From the NCBI RefSeq assembly GCF_002105155.1, contig NW_019028986.1:450501-514500 (forward strand): a stretch of 64,000 nt of DNA, read 5' to 3'. The first letter of the stretch is position 1. Each line of letters opens with the position of its first letter. Under the pieces are notes generated by a model. That model had not been told where the DNA came from, did no database searches, and saw nothing but the letters and a program-made list of their open reading frames with translations. Made by a program: the position numbers and the translations under genes. Shown piece after piece: positions 1-10,576 of this stretch. The DNA comes from Lobosporangium transversale (taxonomy: Eukaryota; Mortierellomycota; Mortierellomycetes; Mortierellales; Mortierellaceae).

Positions 1-1805
1 GTCAGATGAGAGGCACCAGGCGGGCTAGTGCAAGCACCAGTGCCAGCAGTAAGAAGCAGAGAAGAAGGCGCAGGGGCTTTCTGCATGGCCGCAGGTATGG
101 AGTCTATAGCAACAGAGACGAAACCCAAGATGAAAAGGAGAAGTTGGAATTGAGCGAAGGTGCTGATGGGGTGAATAGGAAAGCTGGAGAGATAGTAAGG
201 ATCCGTTCTAATCGAGCAAAAAGTCAAAGCCGGATAGTCAGGCGCACCTACAGCACGAGGACGCACCACCCATCTGTCGTGTCGGTTTCATCTAAGAGGA
301 GCCAAATCCGGATGACAAGAGCCAATGCACTTGACCTAGCACGAGCATACAGCAACTATTCTTTGAACTCTCTCCAGCCTAAAGATATGACGCATACAAG
401 CTCTTTTCAATATGAGGATGACATCGGTGCCCATGGCGATGATGGTTATTATGAGCTAACATTACCACATTCATCGACCCCGTCTAGGCGTAAACAGAGC
501 ATTGTATCTTCTGAAGCATCTGATTATACTGACAGCGGCAGTTACCTCTGTATTGATGTTAAGATGGAGGCTACTGACATTGGTCGTAGCAGAAGTCTGG
601 ACTCGATGAGCCATTTTCATCACAAGAAAAAAATGGACAAGATTCAGCAATTCCTTGGGGATCGGGTCCCCGAACAAGACCTTTGGATGGGCACATTCGG
701 GCGTGAGAGGGCACGAGAGATGATGGACATGAACTTGCTTTCACCAGCACGCTCGACAGGCTCTGGGTCGTCTCATTTATTGAATAAGCATGAACTGTCA
801 CCCAAAGATAAAAACAAATATGGCAATGCGTCCACTGAACTTAAGGGCACGATGAGATCCACAACTACAGCCGCAGCCGTAGCCATGGCCGTAGCTGCAG
901 GACCTGTCCCTGAGGTAGTAGCAGGAAAGGGAACAATCAGGAAGCGATCGGCAGCAACGACAATAATGACAACACTTCCTGGCGACCTAAAACTGGAACG
1001 ATCGCTTTCAGATACACCGACACATTCCTTTGGACGATTAAAGCAAGACGTGCCATCAGGGGACCTATCACAACAGCATCAATTACCGCCACAGCCACAG
1101 AGTTGGCTTAGTAAGATAACTAATGATGCCTCCATGGATAGCACTATAGCCACGCCTTTACAAGATTCCTGTGTAAATCCCTCATCAGACAAATCGTTAT
1201 CAACACTAAATCTCGGGAACAACCATGACACCAACAAGTACCGCCACAACGAGGATGAACCAACACAGATCCTCCCACGACTGCGCGCCATGTCTGATAA
1301 AGATCAAGAACGGTTCTTGAGGCGAGCTCAGAAATTAGAAAAGCTATTTGGTCATTTCCCGCCATCGGCATTATTGTTAGAGGGCGCCTCGGCAATGGCT
1401 GGAGATTTAGCATCGCCGTCCTCATCACTGGTCAATATGAGTGCTGGTTCTGGTTTTAACACTGAAGTAACAGATGGTAACAGTAGTAATAACAACCCTT
1501 TCCCATCATTGCCTCCACTTCGTCAAAGGGGTCTTGCAAAACTAGCGGGACTGTTGAATCACTCTGATGGGAATACAAATGCAAACAATAATGCAGACTA
1601 CGAATATTACCATGGTAGTCTCTCATTCCCACCTAGGAGCAGCTCTCGCCAAAAGAAAGAAAACGGGAAGGGAAAGGACGCCAAGGATGAGCTGTCGTTC
1701 TTCACAAAGACAACACCATTGCATAGAATCTCGAGTGGTCGGTCAAGTGAAAATATGATGAAGTCATTGATTGTAACAGAAACACCATTCCACGTAGAAA
1801 TCTAA
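1..1805 (+). CDS. Unidentified basic, low-complexity protein, C-terminal part (5' partial)
   Basis: An open frame enters from the left edge (the codon before the first ATG at 6 is CAG) and ends at a TAA at 1803-1805, so the true start may lie outside the window. The visible 600 residues begin with a strongly basic Arg/Lys segment and are Ser, Thr, Asn and Gly rich, suggesting mostly disordered protein. Two short ordered-looking stretches stand out: KMDKIQQFLGDRVPEQDLW near residue 210 and RRAQKLEKLFGHFPPSALLL near residue 440. Both follow a pattern of basic residues, K[IL]xxF[LG]G and a proline, so they may be related linear motifs. I do not recognise the family and assign no function. A poly(A) run of about 27 bases follows the stop. 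Confidence 0.7.
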   Translation, partial: QMRGTRRASASTSASSKKQRRRRRGFLHGRRYGVYSNRDETQDEKEKLELSEGADGVNRKAGEIVRIRSNRAKSQSRIVRRTYSTRTHHPSVVSVSSKRSQIRMTRANALDLARAYSNYSLNSLQPKDMTHTSSFQYEDDIGAHGDDGYYELTLPHSSTPSRRKQSIVSSEASDYTDSGSYLCIDVKMEATDIGRSRSLDSMSHFHHKKKMDKIQQFLGDRVPEQDLWMGTFGRERAREMMDMNLLSPARSTGSGSSHLLNKHELSPKDKNKYGNASTELKGTMRSTTTAAAVAMAVAAGPVPEVVAGKGTIRKRSAATTIMTTLPGDLKLERSLSDTPTHSFGRLKQDVPSGDLSQQHQLPPQPQSWLSKITNDASMDSTIATPLQDSCVNPSSDKSLSTLNLGNNHDTNKYRHNEDEPTQILPRLRAMSDKDQERFLRRAQKLEKLFGHFPPSALLLEGASAMAGDLASPSSSLVNMSAGSGFNTEVTDGNSSNNNPFPSLPPLRQRGLAKLAGLLNHSDGNTNANNNADYEYYHGSLSFPPRSSSRQKKENGKGKDAKDELSFFTKTTPLHRISSGRSSENMMKSLIVTETPFHVEI

Positions 1806-2736
1806 GCAAGAAAAATGAAACAAAAGTAACAGATAAATAAGTATAAAAAACCAAAAAACCAAAAAAAAAAAAAAAAAAAAAAAAATGTGTGCGTGTGTAT
1901 CAACTTTTAGCTTCAAGTTCCACATGTTGTAGATCATTATGGCTAGACCAGACTAACCAGCGACCAGTGAATAAACCTCGTAAGCATTTGTAGGATTGTC
2001 AAGGTTACGAATTTTTCTTTTTCATTGGTTTTCAATCTTTGGGTTCATATTCACCAAACATCACTTGGGGAAGAACGAGTCATGAACAGTAGCATTAGAT
2101 CAAAGGCAGGGAACCCAATCTTGGTTTTAAGGTTCATATGAGGCATTAGATGGTTCCAATGAGGACAAGGCTTTGCTGCCCCGCAGCTACAGCTCAATGT
2201 GGCACACAAATGTCAGCAAGCCCTCATTTATTAGCGCTTTTTGCACGCTTTGGTCTATATAGCAACGACGTAGACATTTATTACTTTAAGGGTCATTAAT
2301 TTCGGAGCCTATGGTATTGGTGCACTTAAAGATTCTCTTAGTCAGTGAATAAAGCGACAAAGTTCTGAGACAATAAGATTAGTGCTCACTATCAATTCCA
2401 TGCTGTATCTCTAGTGTTATCAATCTTTATTGACACTCGAGATTCAAGAATTAAACTAAAATAAAGACATCTGCTCTGAGAGAGGGATTGTGCATGTAGA
2501 CATCTTAGGAGTGTGGGGGTTGGTGCAACGTTCTCCCAATAAGAATTTTTTTCTTATTTAACGCGTGACAACTTGCCGTCGCGTGGATTGTTTGGGTTCA
2601 CAGATGTATTTCGTAGTGAAAGTTCATTAGCTTTTTCACCTCACATTCATTCCATTTGAAGAACAAATTTCTTTCTTCACAGCACATTGAAATACAAACA
2701 ACATTCAAATAGAACATTTTACATTTAATAGGACAC
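1806..2736. other. Intergenic, no gene seen
   Basis: This stretch separates the partial gene from the methyltransferase gene. It has a poly(A) run near 1860-1886, AT-rich sequence and stops in all frames. It must hold the 3' end signals of the left gene and the promoter of the right gene; I see no coding region. Confidence 0.6.
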
Positions 2737-3815
2737 ATGGCGTGGAGGTGTTCAGGCGTTTCGAATTCGGACCTGGTGAACCGACTCGCTCAGGCCAATC
2801 TCATTACTTCGTCAAGAGTCAAGGAAGCTATGCTTGCAGTAGATCGTGGTCATTATTCAAAGTTTAAACCATATGAGGTTTGTATATATTATATCGTGGG
2901 GTTCTTTTATGTATTTATGTAGTCGCTAAAAAAAAGGGTATATTTATTCATTTGACGCATTTGATTCCGTAAAACACCAGGATGCACCTCAGACTATTGG
3001 ATACAACTCGACTATCTCAGCTCCACATATGCATGCTGCAGCTCTAGAAAGCTTGGCTCCATACCTAACCTCAGGGGCCAAAGGTAAAAGCGCGCGAGGA
3101 TATGAAACGTCTGATAATTCATCTGAGAAAGGCTTTGTCATACTTTTTTTTTTTATACCTGTGTGCATAGTGCTTGATGTGGGTAGTGGCAGCGGATATT
3201 TGACAGTTTGTATGGCACAGATGGTGGGACCAACGGGACATGTGGTGGGAGTAGATCACATTCCAGAACTGATCGAACAATCAAAGAAAAATACCATGCA
3301 GGACCATCCCGAGTATATTGAGGAAGGACGTGTGGTCTATCATACTGCTGATGGACGAGTGGGGTATCCCGCAGCTGCACCATATGATTGCATGTAGGCA
3401 TCATGTATACGCTTTGGACTGTGGAAGTTGTGACGCAATGGAGATGTCAAGGAGGCAGAGGCACAAATTAATTAATTAATTAATTTTCTTTTTACAATCG
3501 TTTTGCTGGAAGTCATGTTGGAGCTGCTGCTGACTCGATGCATGAAGAGCTAGTGGCGCAGCTCAAAGCGCCTGGTAGGATGTTTATTCCCGTAGGTGGG
3601 CACCATGGGCAAGCGATCTTTGTGGTGGATAAGGACTCGGAGGGCCATATTACCAAGAAAAAGGCTATGGATGTTCGGGTATGTATTCAATTTCTGCAGT
3701 TTGGTATTTTTTTTTTTTTTTTGTGGTCACACACTAAATCGTTTATAATGATTCGGTTATCAATTGCATTTAGTATGTCCCTTTGACAGATGCCGAGAAG
3801 CAGTATAGTCGTTAA
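2737..3815 (+). CDS. PCMT1: Protein-L-isoaspartate O-methyltransferase (PCMT)
   Basis: Five exons (2737-2877, 2981-3083, 3171-3393, 3513-3678, 3774-3815) give a 224-residue protein, close to the usual ~227 of this family. It uses S-adenosylmethionine to methylate L-isoaspartyl residues in aged proteins, starting their repair, and is normally cytosolic. Seen directly: the N-terminal SNSDLVNRLAQANLI helix, the GYNSTISAPHMHA substrate loop, the SAM motif VLDVGSGSGYL (residues 82-92, split by intron 2), IHVGAAAD, and the family's C-terminal YVPLTDAEKQYSR. All introns are GT-AG and preserve the conserved frame. An alternative 3' splice site in the last intron would replace the C-terminus (see findings). 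The family call is secure. Confidence 0.93.
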
Positions 3816-4450
3816 GAAACTGATAACGTATGTGTATAACGGGTGCGATTTTTATCCTTCAAGAGCAATGTATATGTCTATTCCAGGAACAATATTGATA
3901 TTATTAGGGCATTTGCTGAAGCAACAGAAGAGATTGCTTATTTTCTAGCAAATCATGTATTGGGAGCTTGAACGGTGGCTGTCAAGAATAGGATAGTAAT
4001 TTTACTATCTGGATGTTATATTTGTAATATTTTTCATGTTGATCTGCAAAGATAATAAAAGGAAAAATCAAACCATGGATAGGATCATTCCGTCAAACAA
4101 TGTGCTTTTAGTTGGCTAGTGCCATTCGGAATGTTTAGACATTGTTCAAAGCTTTACAGATGCTGTTGTCTTTAAGGTTGATTGTGTCACCAATCAGGGC
4201 AGAAGATTGGGGAAGGGACGGTGAAAGCATACAAGATGAGAGCATTGTTGATTGCTATGCTTGCTGATTGTTAAAAGAGAAGTGGTTATGAACCCATTTG
4301 CAATACGAACAGTCGTTTGTTGAAGATAATAATGAATACTTATCATCATGGGATAAATGTTTGTGAAAGAGAGAGAAAGAAATGAAAGCATGAATGAGGA
4401 GGCGAACGAAGGCAGATTGAATTGTCGAGGTAAAGACAAAGATAAAGACA

Positions 4451-4500
4451 AAAGGCGAAGGCAAAGGCAAAGGCAAAGGCAAAGGCTAAGCAAGGCGAAG
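4451..4500. repeat. AAAGGC hexanucleotide microsatellite
   Basis: Imperfect tandem copies of AAAGGC or GAAGGC on the + strand, about eight units, lying in non-coding DNA. Confidence 0.9.
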
Positions 4501-4938
4501 GCTGTGGAAAGATTAACATTGAATTGCCCTGACAACTTCAACTCGGGACTCAACTGTTGTTTTGCTTGCCTACATCTCCTTTTTTTTACTTGTCTTTTTT
4601 TTTTTTTTTTTTTCTTCCCATTTCTCTCACTTCCCGCTTTCACTTCACACCTTCCCTTTGTCTAGTACATCTTTCTCACAACCTCAAACTCTATCCATCT
4701 CCATCCTCTATTCTCCACCTTCTATCCTCTATCCCCTATTCTCTCTCTCCTCTCTCCTCTGTCCTCTGTTACTTGTTCTTCATTACTCTGTTTTTAGTAT
4801 TGCACCTTGCCTTTCCCCTTGTTGCGAGACATCTCTCACTTGTTTGTCATCTTTACTTTTCATTGTTCTTCTCTTGCTTCTTAACTTTGTCCATCTTTCG
4901 GAACATTAGTTTGCAACTGCATCTTCTCTTGTTCTTCC

Positions 4939-4968
4939 ATTTCGATTTCGATTTCGATTTCGATTTCC
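4939..4968. repeat. ATTTCG hexanucleotide microsatellite
   Basis: Four perfect ATTTCG units and a fifth degenerate unit in the CT-rich leader of the kelch-BTB gene. Confidence 0.9.
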
Positions 4969-5214
4969 ACATTTCTATTTGTATTCAAACACTTTATTTT
5001 ATTTTATTTTATTTTTTTTTTTGCCTCACTAAACTTATTAATAACGAACCACCACCCAAGTTGGATCAGCAACCACTATCAAATCAGCTGCAGTAATAGT
5101 AGTAACGCATACCAAGCTCCACACTCATACTTGCTGTCCACTCATACGCACACATTCCTAGGCTCATTCGTAACACACGCAGATATATTATTACCATTTG
5201 AGAAGAGAAAAGAG

Positions 5215-7792
5215 ATGATAAATTTCGCAAAGTCGTGTGGAACAACAGGGCAGAATCTGGTCGGGCTCTGGCGACCATCGTTTACGCGGGTAGACCAGAA
5301 ACTGTACCTCTTTGGCGGTGGAGGACATGTAACAAATGATCTTCATGTTCTCGACCTCATCACACTCAATTGGGATTGCATCTTGGTAAGAGTAAATTTT
5401 ATTAAAAAAAAAATTCCAGCCAGGCGGGATGTGGGATATTATATTACAAGGAGGTAGACTTGGTCATCCAAAGTCAGGAACAAGATTGTATGTGATCAAC
5501 ATGTTTCTTCTTTATCATCCAGACAAATAAACAACCATTGTTGCTCCAGAAAAATAAGATCAAAACTAAATATCGACCCAACAAAGAAGACAGGCCAGCG
5601 CTGACGAAAGTCAGTACAGGAAAAGAAGCGCCAGTGTTTATAATAACTGGCATACAGATCAATCCAAAAGAAGACAGAAGCTTGTAATAGCACTGAAAAA
5701 AATCTATTAGATCTCAGGAATCAGCGACACTTTATTTAGCATAGGATAACATTGACCTAAAGACAAGATGGATGTGCTCAAAAAACACTGGCATGCGAAG
5801 GAAAAAAAGAAAAAAAGAGGGGTCAGGAAGTATCGGAGGGAGGGCAAGGGGTATTTGCACAATGTCCCACTGGCATGACTCCTGAAAACAAATACATCTT
5901 TGTGCATGTCAGTCATTTCCTTTTTTTTTCTTTTTCTTTTTGACCATGATGAAGTGGTCAACTGACCGATCAGGCTTTTTTTTGTGTGATCAATAGGCAA
6001 AGGAAGGTGTACCTCCAACAAAGCGATACGGACACACTGCAGTGTTGTGGAAACAAAACATCATCATCTTTGGTACGTGCTTGGTGTTGCGGCATGCTCA
6101 ATCTGTTTGTGTAACTTGGAATGTTAACTATCGTTTTATCACCTCCTCTTTATTCAATCAGGTGGAGCAAACGAATTTACTGAATACCGAGATGATGTTG
6201 TCGTCTTTTCTCTACAGACCAAGACTTGGTTTCGACCAGAGATCAGGGGCGAGGTGCCTGCACGATACTTGCACTCAGCAACAGTGTACAAAAACAAGAT
6301 GTACGTTTACGGCGGCTTTGCAAAAAACTCTAAATGTAAGTGTAGAGTTTCAGCATATAAATTATGTCGCGAGCAAGTGACAAGATAGAACGCATAAATT
6401 GTAGTAGCAACAATGAAGCTGACGCGATTTCATAAATATAAATATACTATGATATTTAATATAGGTACATATGTCCTGGATGAAATGAGGATATTGAATT
6501 TGGAAACATGGACATGGTCAGATCCTTACCCAGTACCAGCTCGATACAATCATTCCGCAAGCCTAGTTGGACATAAACTTTGGATTTATGCAGGAAAGGA
6601 CGAGATCGGAAACACAGTATCCGATCTACACTCCATCGACCTACACACACTCCGAGTGTTACCACACACAGGAATCACAGGAAAGGTTGTTTTACTCAAA
6701 TCGCAGCATTTCTCGGAAGCCATTGGCAACCAGTTAGTTGTATTTGGGAAATACCCTAACGAACTAACAGGAACAAGTCTCTATGGTCTCTGGATTATGG
6801 ATTTGGATCAACTCGAATGGCGAAAAATTGATATTGATCGATGTCTGGAAGATGGCCTTTGGAACTACTTTACGATCGTTACGAAGCGACCACAGAATCG
6901 GCGGTTCATGGATTTACCGCTTTCAGATGATGACCTGGACCCATATAATAGTCCCGTTAGTAGCAAGGATATGGCTATAGACAGCGCGGATTCTGCTCCA
7001 ACTTTGATCTTCTTGGGTAACACAGAAAAAGACCGACCTCAACCATACGATCACTTTCGAGATGTACTCTCCATCAATATCGAATATTTGGGGATCTTTC
7101 AGATTCCCCCCTCTACGTTGCAAACCCATATGAGCCTCATGTTGAATAACGAAGAGTTTTCCGACTTTACAGTGATCCCACAAGACTCGACACAAAAGAT
7201 TCATGTACATCGAATGATCCTTTCGACGCGCTGGCCGTATTTCAAGAACATGCACGCATCGGGCATGATTGAATCAACACGATCAACAATGGTTTTGCCT
7301 GAACCATATCCTGTGGTATATGCTTTCCTTTCCTTTCTATATACGGATGCTATTGATGTTGATTTGAGCTGCTCGACAGTTTGTGATGTGATGATCATGG
7401 CAAATATGTACTTGCTGGAAAGGCTCAAAAAACTATGTGCATCGATCCTGCACCGCCATCATCTCCAGATTGACACATGTGTGCGTATCTTCCAAGCGGC
7501 CTGTACCTCACAAGAGCATGGATTGAAGAGGCTGTCGCAAGAGTACATCTTCCGGCATCTTGGAGCAGTGATGAAAACTGAGGATTGGTTTCTGATGTGG
7601 AGTCAAGGTGGAGAAGGTGAGCACAGGGCGGCACTAGATGAGTTTATCGAAGGAGTACCCGAAGAAGCTGGTCTAGATGTTGTTCAGGGCTCAGACACTC
7701 GAATGATGTCTATGGGATCAGATATGAGGCGGTTATCACTAAGCCGACGCTCGGATGGAGACCTGAGGAGCACACCGAGAGGAGGCGACTGA
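5215..7792 (+). CDS. Kelch-repeat and BTB/POZ domain protein
   Basis: Four exons (5215-5385, 5997-6072, 6162-6335, 6465-7792) give 582 residues. The N-terminal half is a kelch beta-propeller: repeated blocks with KLYLFGG, IIIFGG, MYVYGG and LWIYAGK strands, each followed by a Trp-containing strand and an RY.H sequence. The C-terminal part is a BTB domain (FSDFTVI, KIHVHRMILSTRWPYFKNM, FLSFLYTD), followed by a helical region like those below BTB folds. Such proteins commonly act as Cul3 adaptors or cytoskeletal and signalling scaffolds; the partner is not predictable. The first intron (611 bp) is unusually long, yet joining across it keeps propeller spacing. The ATG at 5215 was chosen because the CT-rich leader lies just upstream; an in-frame ATG at 5131 is possible. 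Confidence 0.88.
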
Positions 7793-8181
7793 GACTGATG
7801 TCGTGATGCTATAGAATACATGGACTCACATGAGTCTGCCTATGCCATATCCTACCATGCTCAAGCTCCTTCTCCTAATAATTATCTTTAGCCATGCTCT
7901 GCTTTCATGCCTCTACTACAGTGGTTATGAGAATGCTACTTTCTTTCGTGTTAGCCCTCATTCATACCCATATTTAAATCTATACCTCATAACTCTTTCT
8001 GTTTCTTTTTTTTCCGCCTTGTATTAATATTATCCACTAGCGTGCTTCTACCAACTTCGCAACCAAAAGAAAAGTAATAATAATAAAAAATCAGCTCAAT
8101 AAACACAAATATTGTCTACATTGTCTATTACTTTGGAATGGTGGCTCAGCCTGTACTCTGTGTAGCGGCAGTGCATTTCCT

Positions 8182-8214
<33 letters not shown>

Positions 8215-8258
8215 CGAACATTCATTTTCTCCTCCCCCTTCTTTATTCAGGCACTACC
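7793..8258. promoter_or_regulatory. Promoter region with 29-nt poly(T) tract
   Basis: The gap holds the kelch-BTB 3' end and the promoter of the gene starting at 8259. A run of 29 T at 8186-8214 ends 44 bases before the ATG and is followed by a short pyrimidine-rich leader. An almost identical arrangement precedes the Vfa1 gene. Confidence 0.5.
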
Positions 8259-10489
8259 ATGCAGTCCACTCAAACCACAATACAGTCCGTCACTTCTAAC
8301 ACCTTCACTCCGTCAGTCACTATCGCTGCTTCGTCTAACAACAGCAGCAACGACCTGATTACTACTACCACCACATCCTCTTCTCTCTTTGACCACCCTT
8401 GTGTGGTCTTCGCTAAGGACTGGCTACGACATGGCCGTCCTGAGACAACTCGACTGACAAAAGTCCATGTCTTTGATTTTGATCAGACTCTATTTCGATC
8501 ATCACTACCAAATCCAGCCCTTTGGGATGCTTCATTCATTGGACATTTAATATCTTGGAACACTTGTGGACCTGGCTGGTGGCAGCACCCTGGAACTCTA
8601 GACCTTGGGCCGGAGGCGGAAGCCTCATCATACGATGGCTGGTGGAATGAGGAACTGGTAAGCACGATATGAAGCAGACCTAGCGTCTTTCTGTTTTAAC
8701 AATTGTGTTTTTCATAATGCGAAATAACAATCTGAACGTTTTATTTTATTATATTATTTTATTTTATAACAAGATTGTAGAGGTAGAAAAGTCTATCAAG
8801 GATGAGGAATGTCTTACAATACTTCTAACAGGACGAAATACCCTTATATACAAGGAGCGCCTAATCCAGATAGTGCAGAGCAAACGATTGGAATTTGACC
8901 TTATCGCAATGAAGCCCTGCACCGCAGCACGTCTAGAGCCACGTCAGGATTTTAAAAATAGTAATGCAGGCAGCAGTAGAAACGATAACAGAAACAACAA
9001 ATGCACTAATATTATGAATCATAAAATCGGAAAGAGAAAGCATGCTAAAACATCCGAGGTTTATCTCAAAGTCCACACATTCAACGTCAAGCAGGAATTT
9101 CTCTATAACGTTTTGTATGAATATCCTACAATCCAACACATGCGTATTTGGGACGATCGAGCTGGGCAGATTCAAAAGTTTCGAGTTGCAGGACAACAAT
9201 GGCAACGCAAGGGTTTACTCAAGGAGGTTGAGGTGATCGAGGTCAACATTTCACATCGGTATATGGACCCAGAATGGGAAAAGAAATTAGTTTATACAAT
9301 GGTGGACGCGCATAACCAACAAGCGGATATTGAAGCCAAAGGAGGCGCATTCTGGGTCTCAGGCGTAGGAATAATGCCCAAGTCAAGATTTCAGGAGCTT
9401 GAAGATGAGGGGATTTGGAACCCCATTGAGACATATATCCCACAAAAGCGTGCACATATAACGATTGAATCTGTGGTTCAGTATACTGGCGTTCAGTTCG
9501 AAGAAGGAATCCAGTCAATACTCAAGCGCTCTGCCCTTCAGACCCCAAGAGAGCCATTAGAGGAAAAAATGAATGAACTGAAGAACCAAAGCGAAAGCGA
9601 GATCAAGAAAAGTGTGGCGTGGATTCCTCTACCCAAGGCTCTACAGGGCCAAGATACCAGCCGATGGGATATTCCTACCGAATTTCATGTAACACTTTGT
9701 CTGGGCGCAGCTGTGCCTGAGTTCCAGGAGGTGATTGGCGGGTTGGGAGCAACCGTTTTAGTGGAGATTGAAGCAGTAGGGGAGTTGGAGGGTAAGTTGT
9801 GGGCACTCAAGGTCAGAGGACTGGAAGATAGGGATATGACGGACCAAACAGAAATGACGGAGTCGACAGCAGAAATAACAGCGACTGAAGATGGGGAAAG
9901 AAAGCAGTCCATCACTGGTGATGGCACTAATATGAAGGCGACAATGGCAACAAAGGTAACAATTATTGCACCAAATGGAGAAATTTATTCGACATTTAAA
10001 TCATTTTTTTCTGCATTGTATTCGACAATGGATCCAAGCACCATGCGGTATGGACGCGTTGTATCGCGAAAGGGAACTACGCCTCATATCACAATGGCAA
10101 TGGACCGTTTCCGGGGGATGCGGCCGTCCATGTCAAACAAGGTCACAGAGTGGGAATCCATTCATCCAACTTCAACAAGACGTATTATTTTAGTAGGAAC
10201 AATAGCGCAGAAACGTCTGCTGGGTATCAAGCTCCAAAGACTCGGGCATTTGGCGGCAGTTCCACGGCCCGAGGTGAGTATTGCAGAGATTGTGAAAGTG
10301 CATGCTGTAGAAAAGAGCATCGACCTACCAGGAAGAGACCTAGGCCAAATCATCAAGCAAGTACAGCATGAGATGGTACGGCTATCAATTGAGAATAAGA
10401 CTGTGAATATAGGATTGATCACAGCTCTTGTCCATAGTACTTTTGACATGGCTTTGGGGAATAATATCAGTGCAACCGCGAAAAAGTGA
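8259..10489 (+). CDS. HAD-domain RNA-repair-like protein with C-terminal 2H motifs (SAK family)
   Basis: Two exons (8259-8657, 8774-10489) give 704 residues. The N-terminal third matches the HAD domain of 'Swiss Army Knife' RNA-repair proteins: HVFDFDQTLF with motif I Asp73 and Asp75, the GWW signatures around residues 107-130, and CLTILLTGRNTLIYKERL. The C-terminal half has two H-x-T motifs, HVTL (His438) and HITM (His571), the hallmark of 2H phosphoesterases, in line with an RNA end-healing or cyclic-phosphodiester role. The HAD and 2H motifs are seen; the RNA-repair role follows from family annotation, and the specific substrate is unknown. The C-terminus before the stop is acidic and helical. 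The gene converges on the ACBD6-like gene with only 87 bp between stops. Confidence 0.82.
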
Positions 10490-10576
10490 AGTGAAGGACA
10501 GAAAAAAAGAATAAAAGTATTTACAAAATAAATAAAAAAAATCAACGTGATCTATTATCCCTCAAGTTTTTATTTG

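Larger units (their letters stand above)
3816..5214. promoter_or_regulatory. CT-rich upstream region of the kelch-BTB gene
   Basis: After the methyltransferase 3' end, this region has an AAAGGC hexamer array at 4451-4500, a strongly pyrimidine-rich + strand from about 4560 to 5000, and an ATTTCG array at 4939-4968. Open frames here encode only Ser/Leu/Phe/Pro low complexity and are composition artefacts. It probably includes the promoter and 5' leader of the gene starting at 5215. Confidence 0.5.

Noticed and set aside
4557-5096. Open frames of 115-179 codons in the CT-rich leader
   Set aside because: The translation is almost only Ser, Leu, Phe, Pro and His from pyrimidine-rich DNA, in two frames at once; it is a composition artefact.
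5474-6021. Minus-strand open frames inside the first intron of the kelch-BTB gene
   Set aside because: They overlap an intron whose flanking exons join cleanly, and show no recognisable protein.
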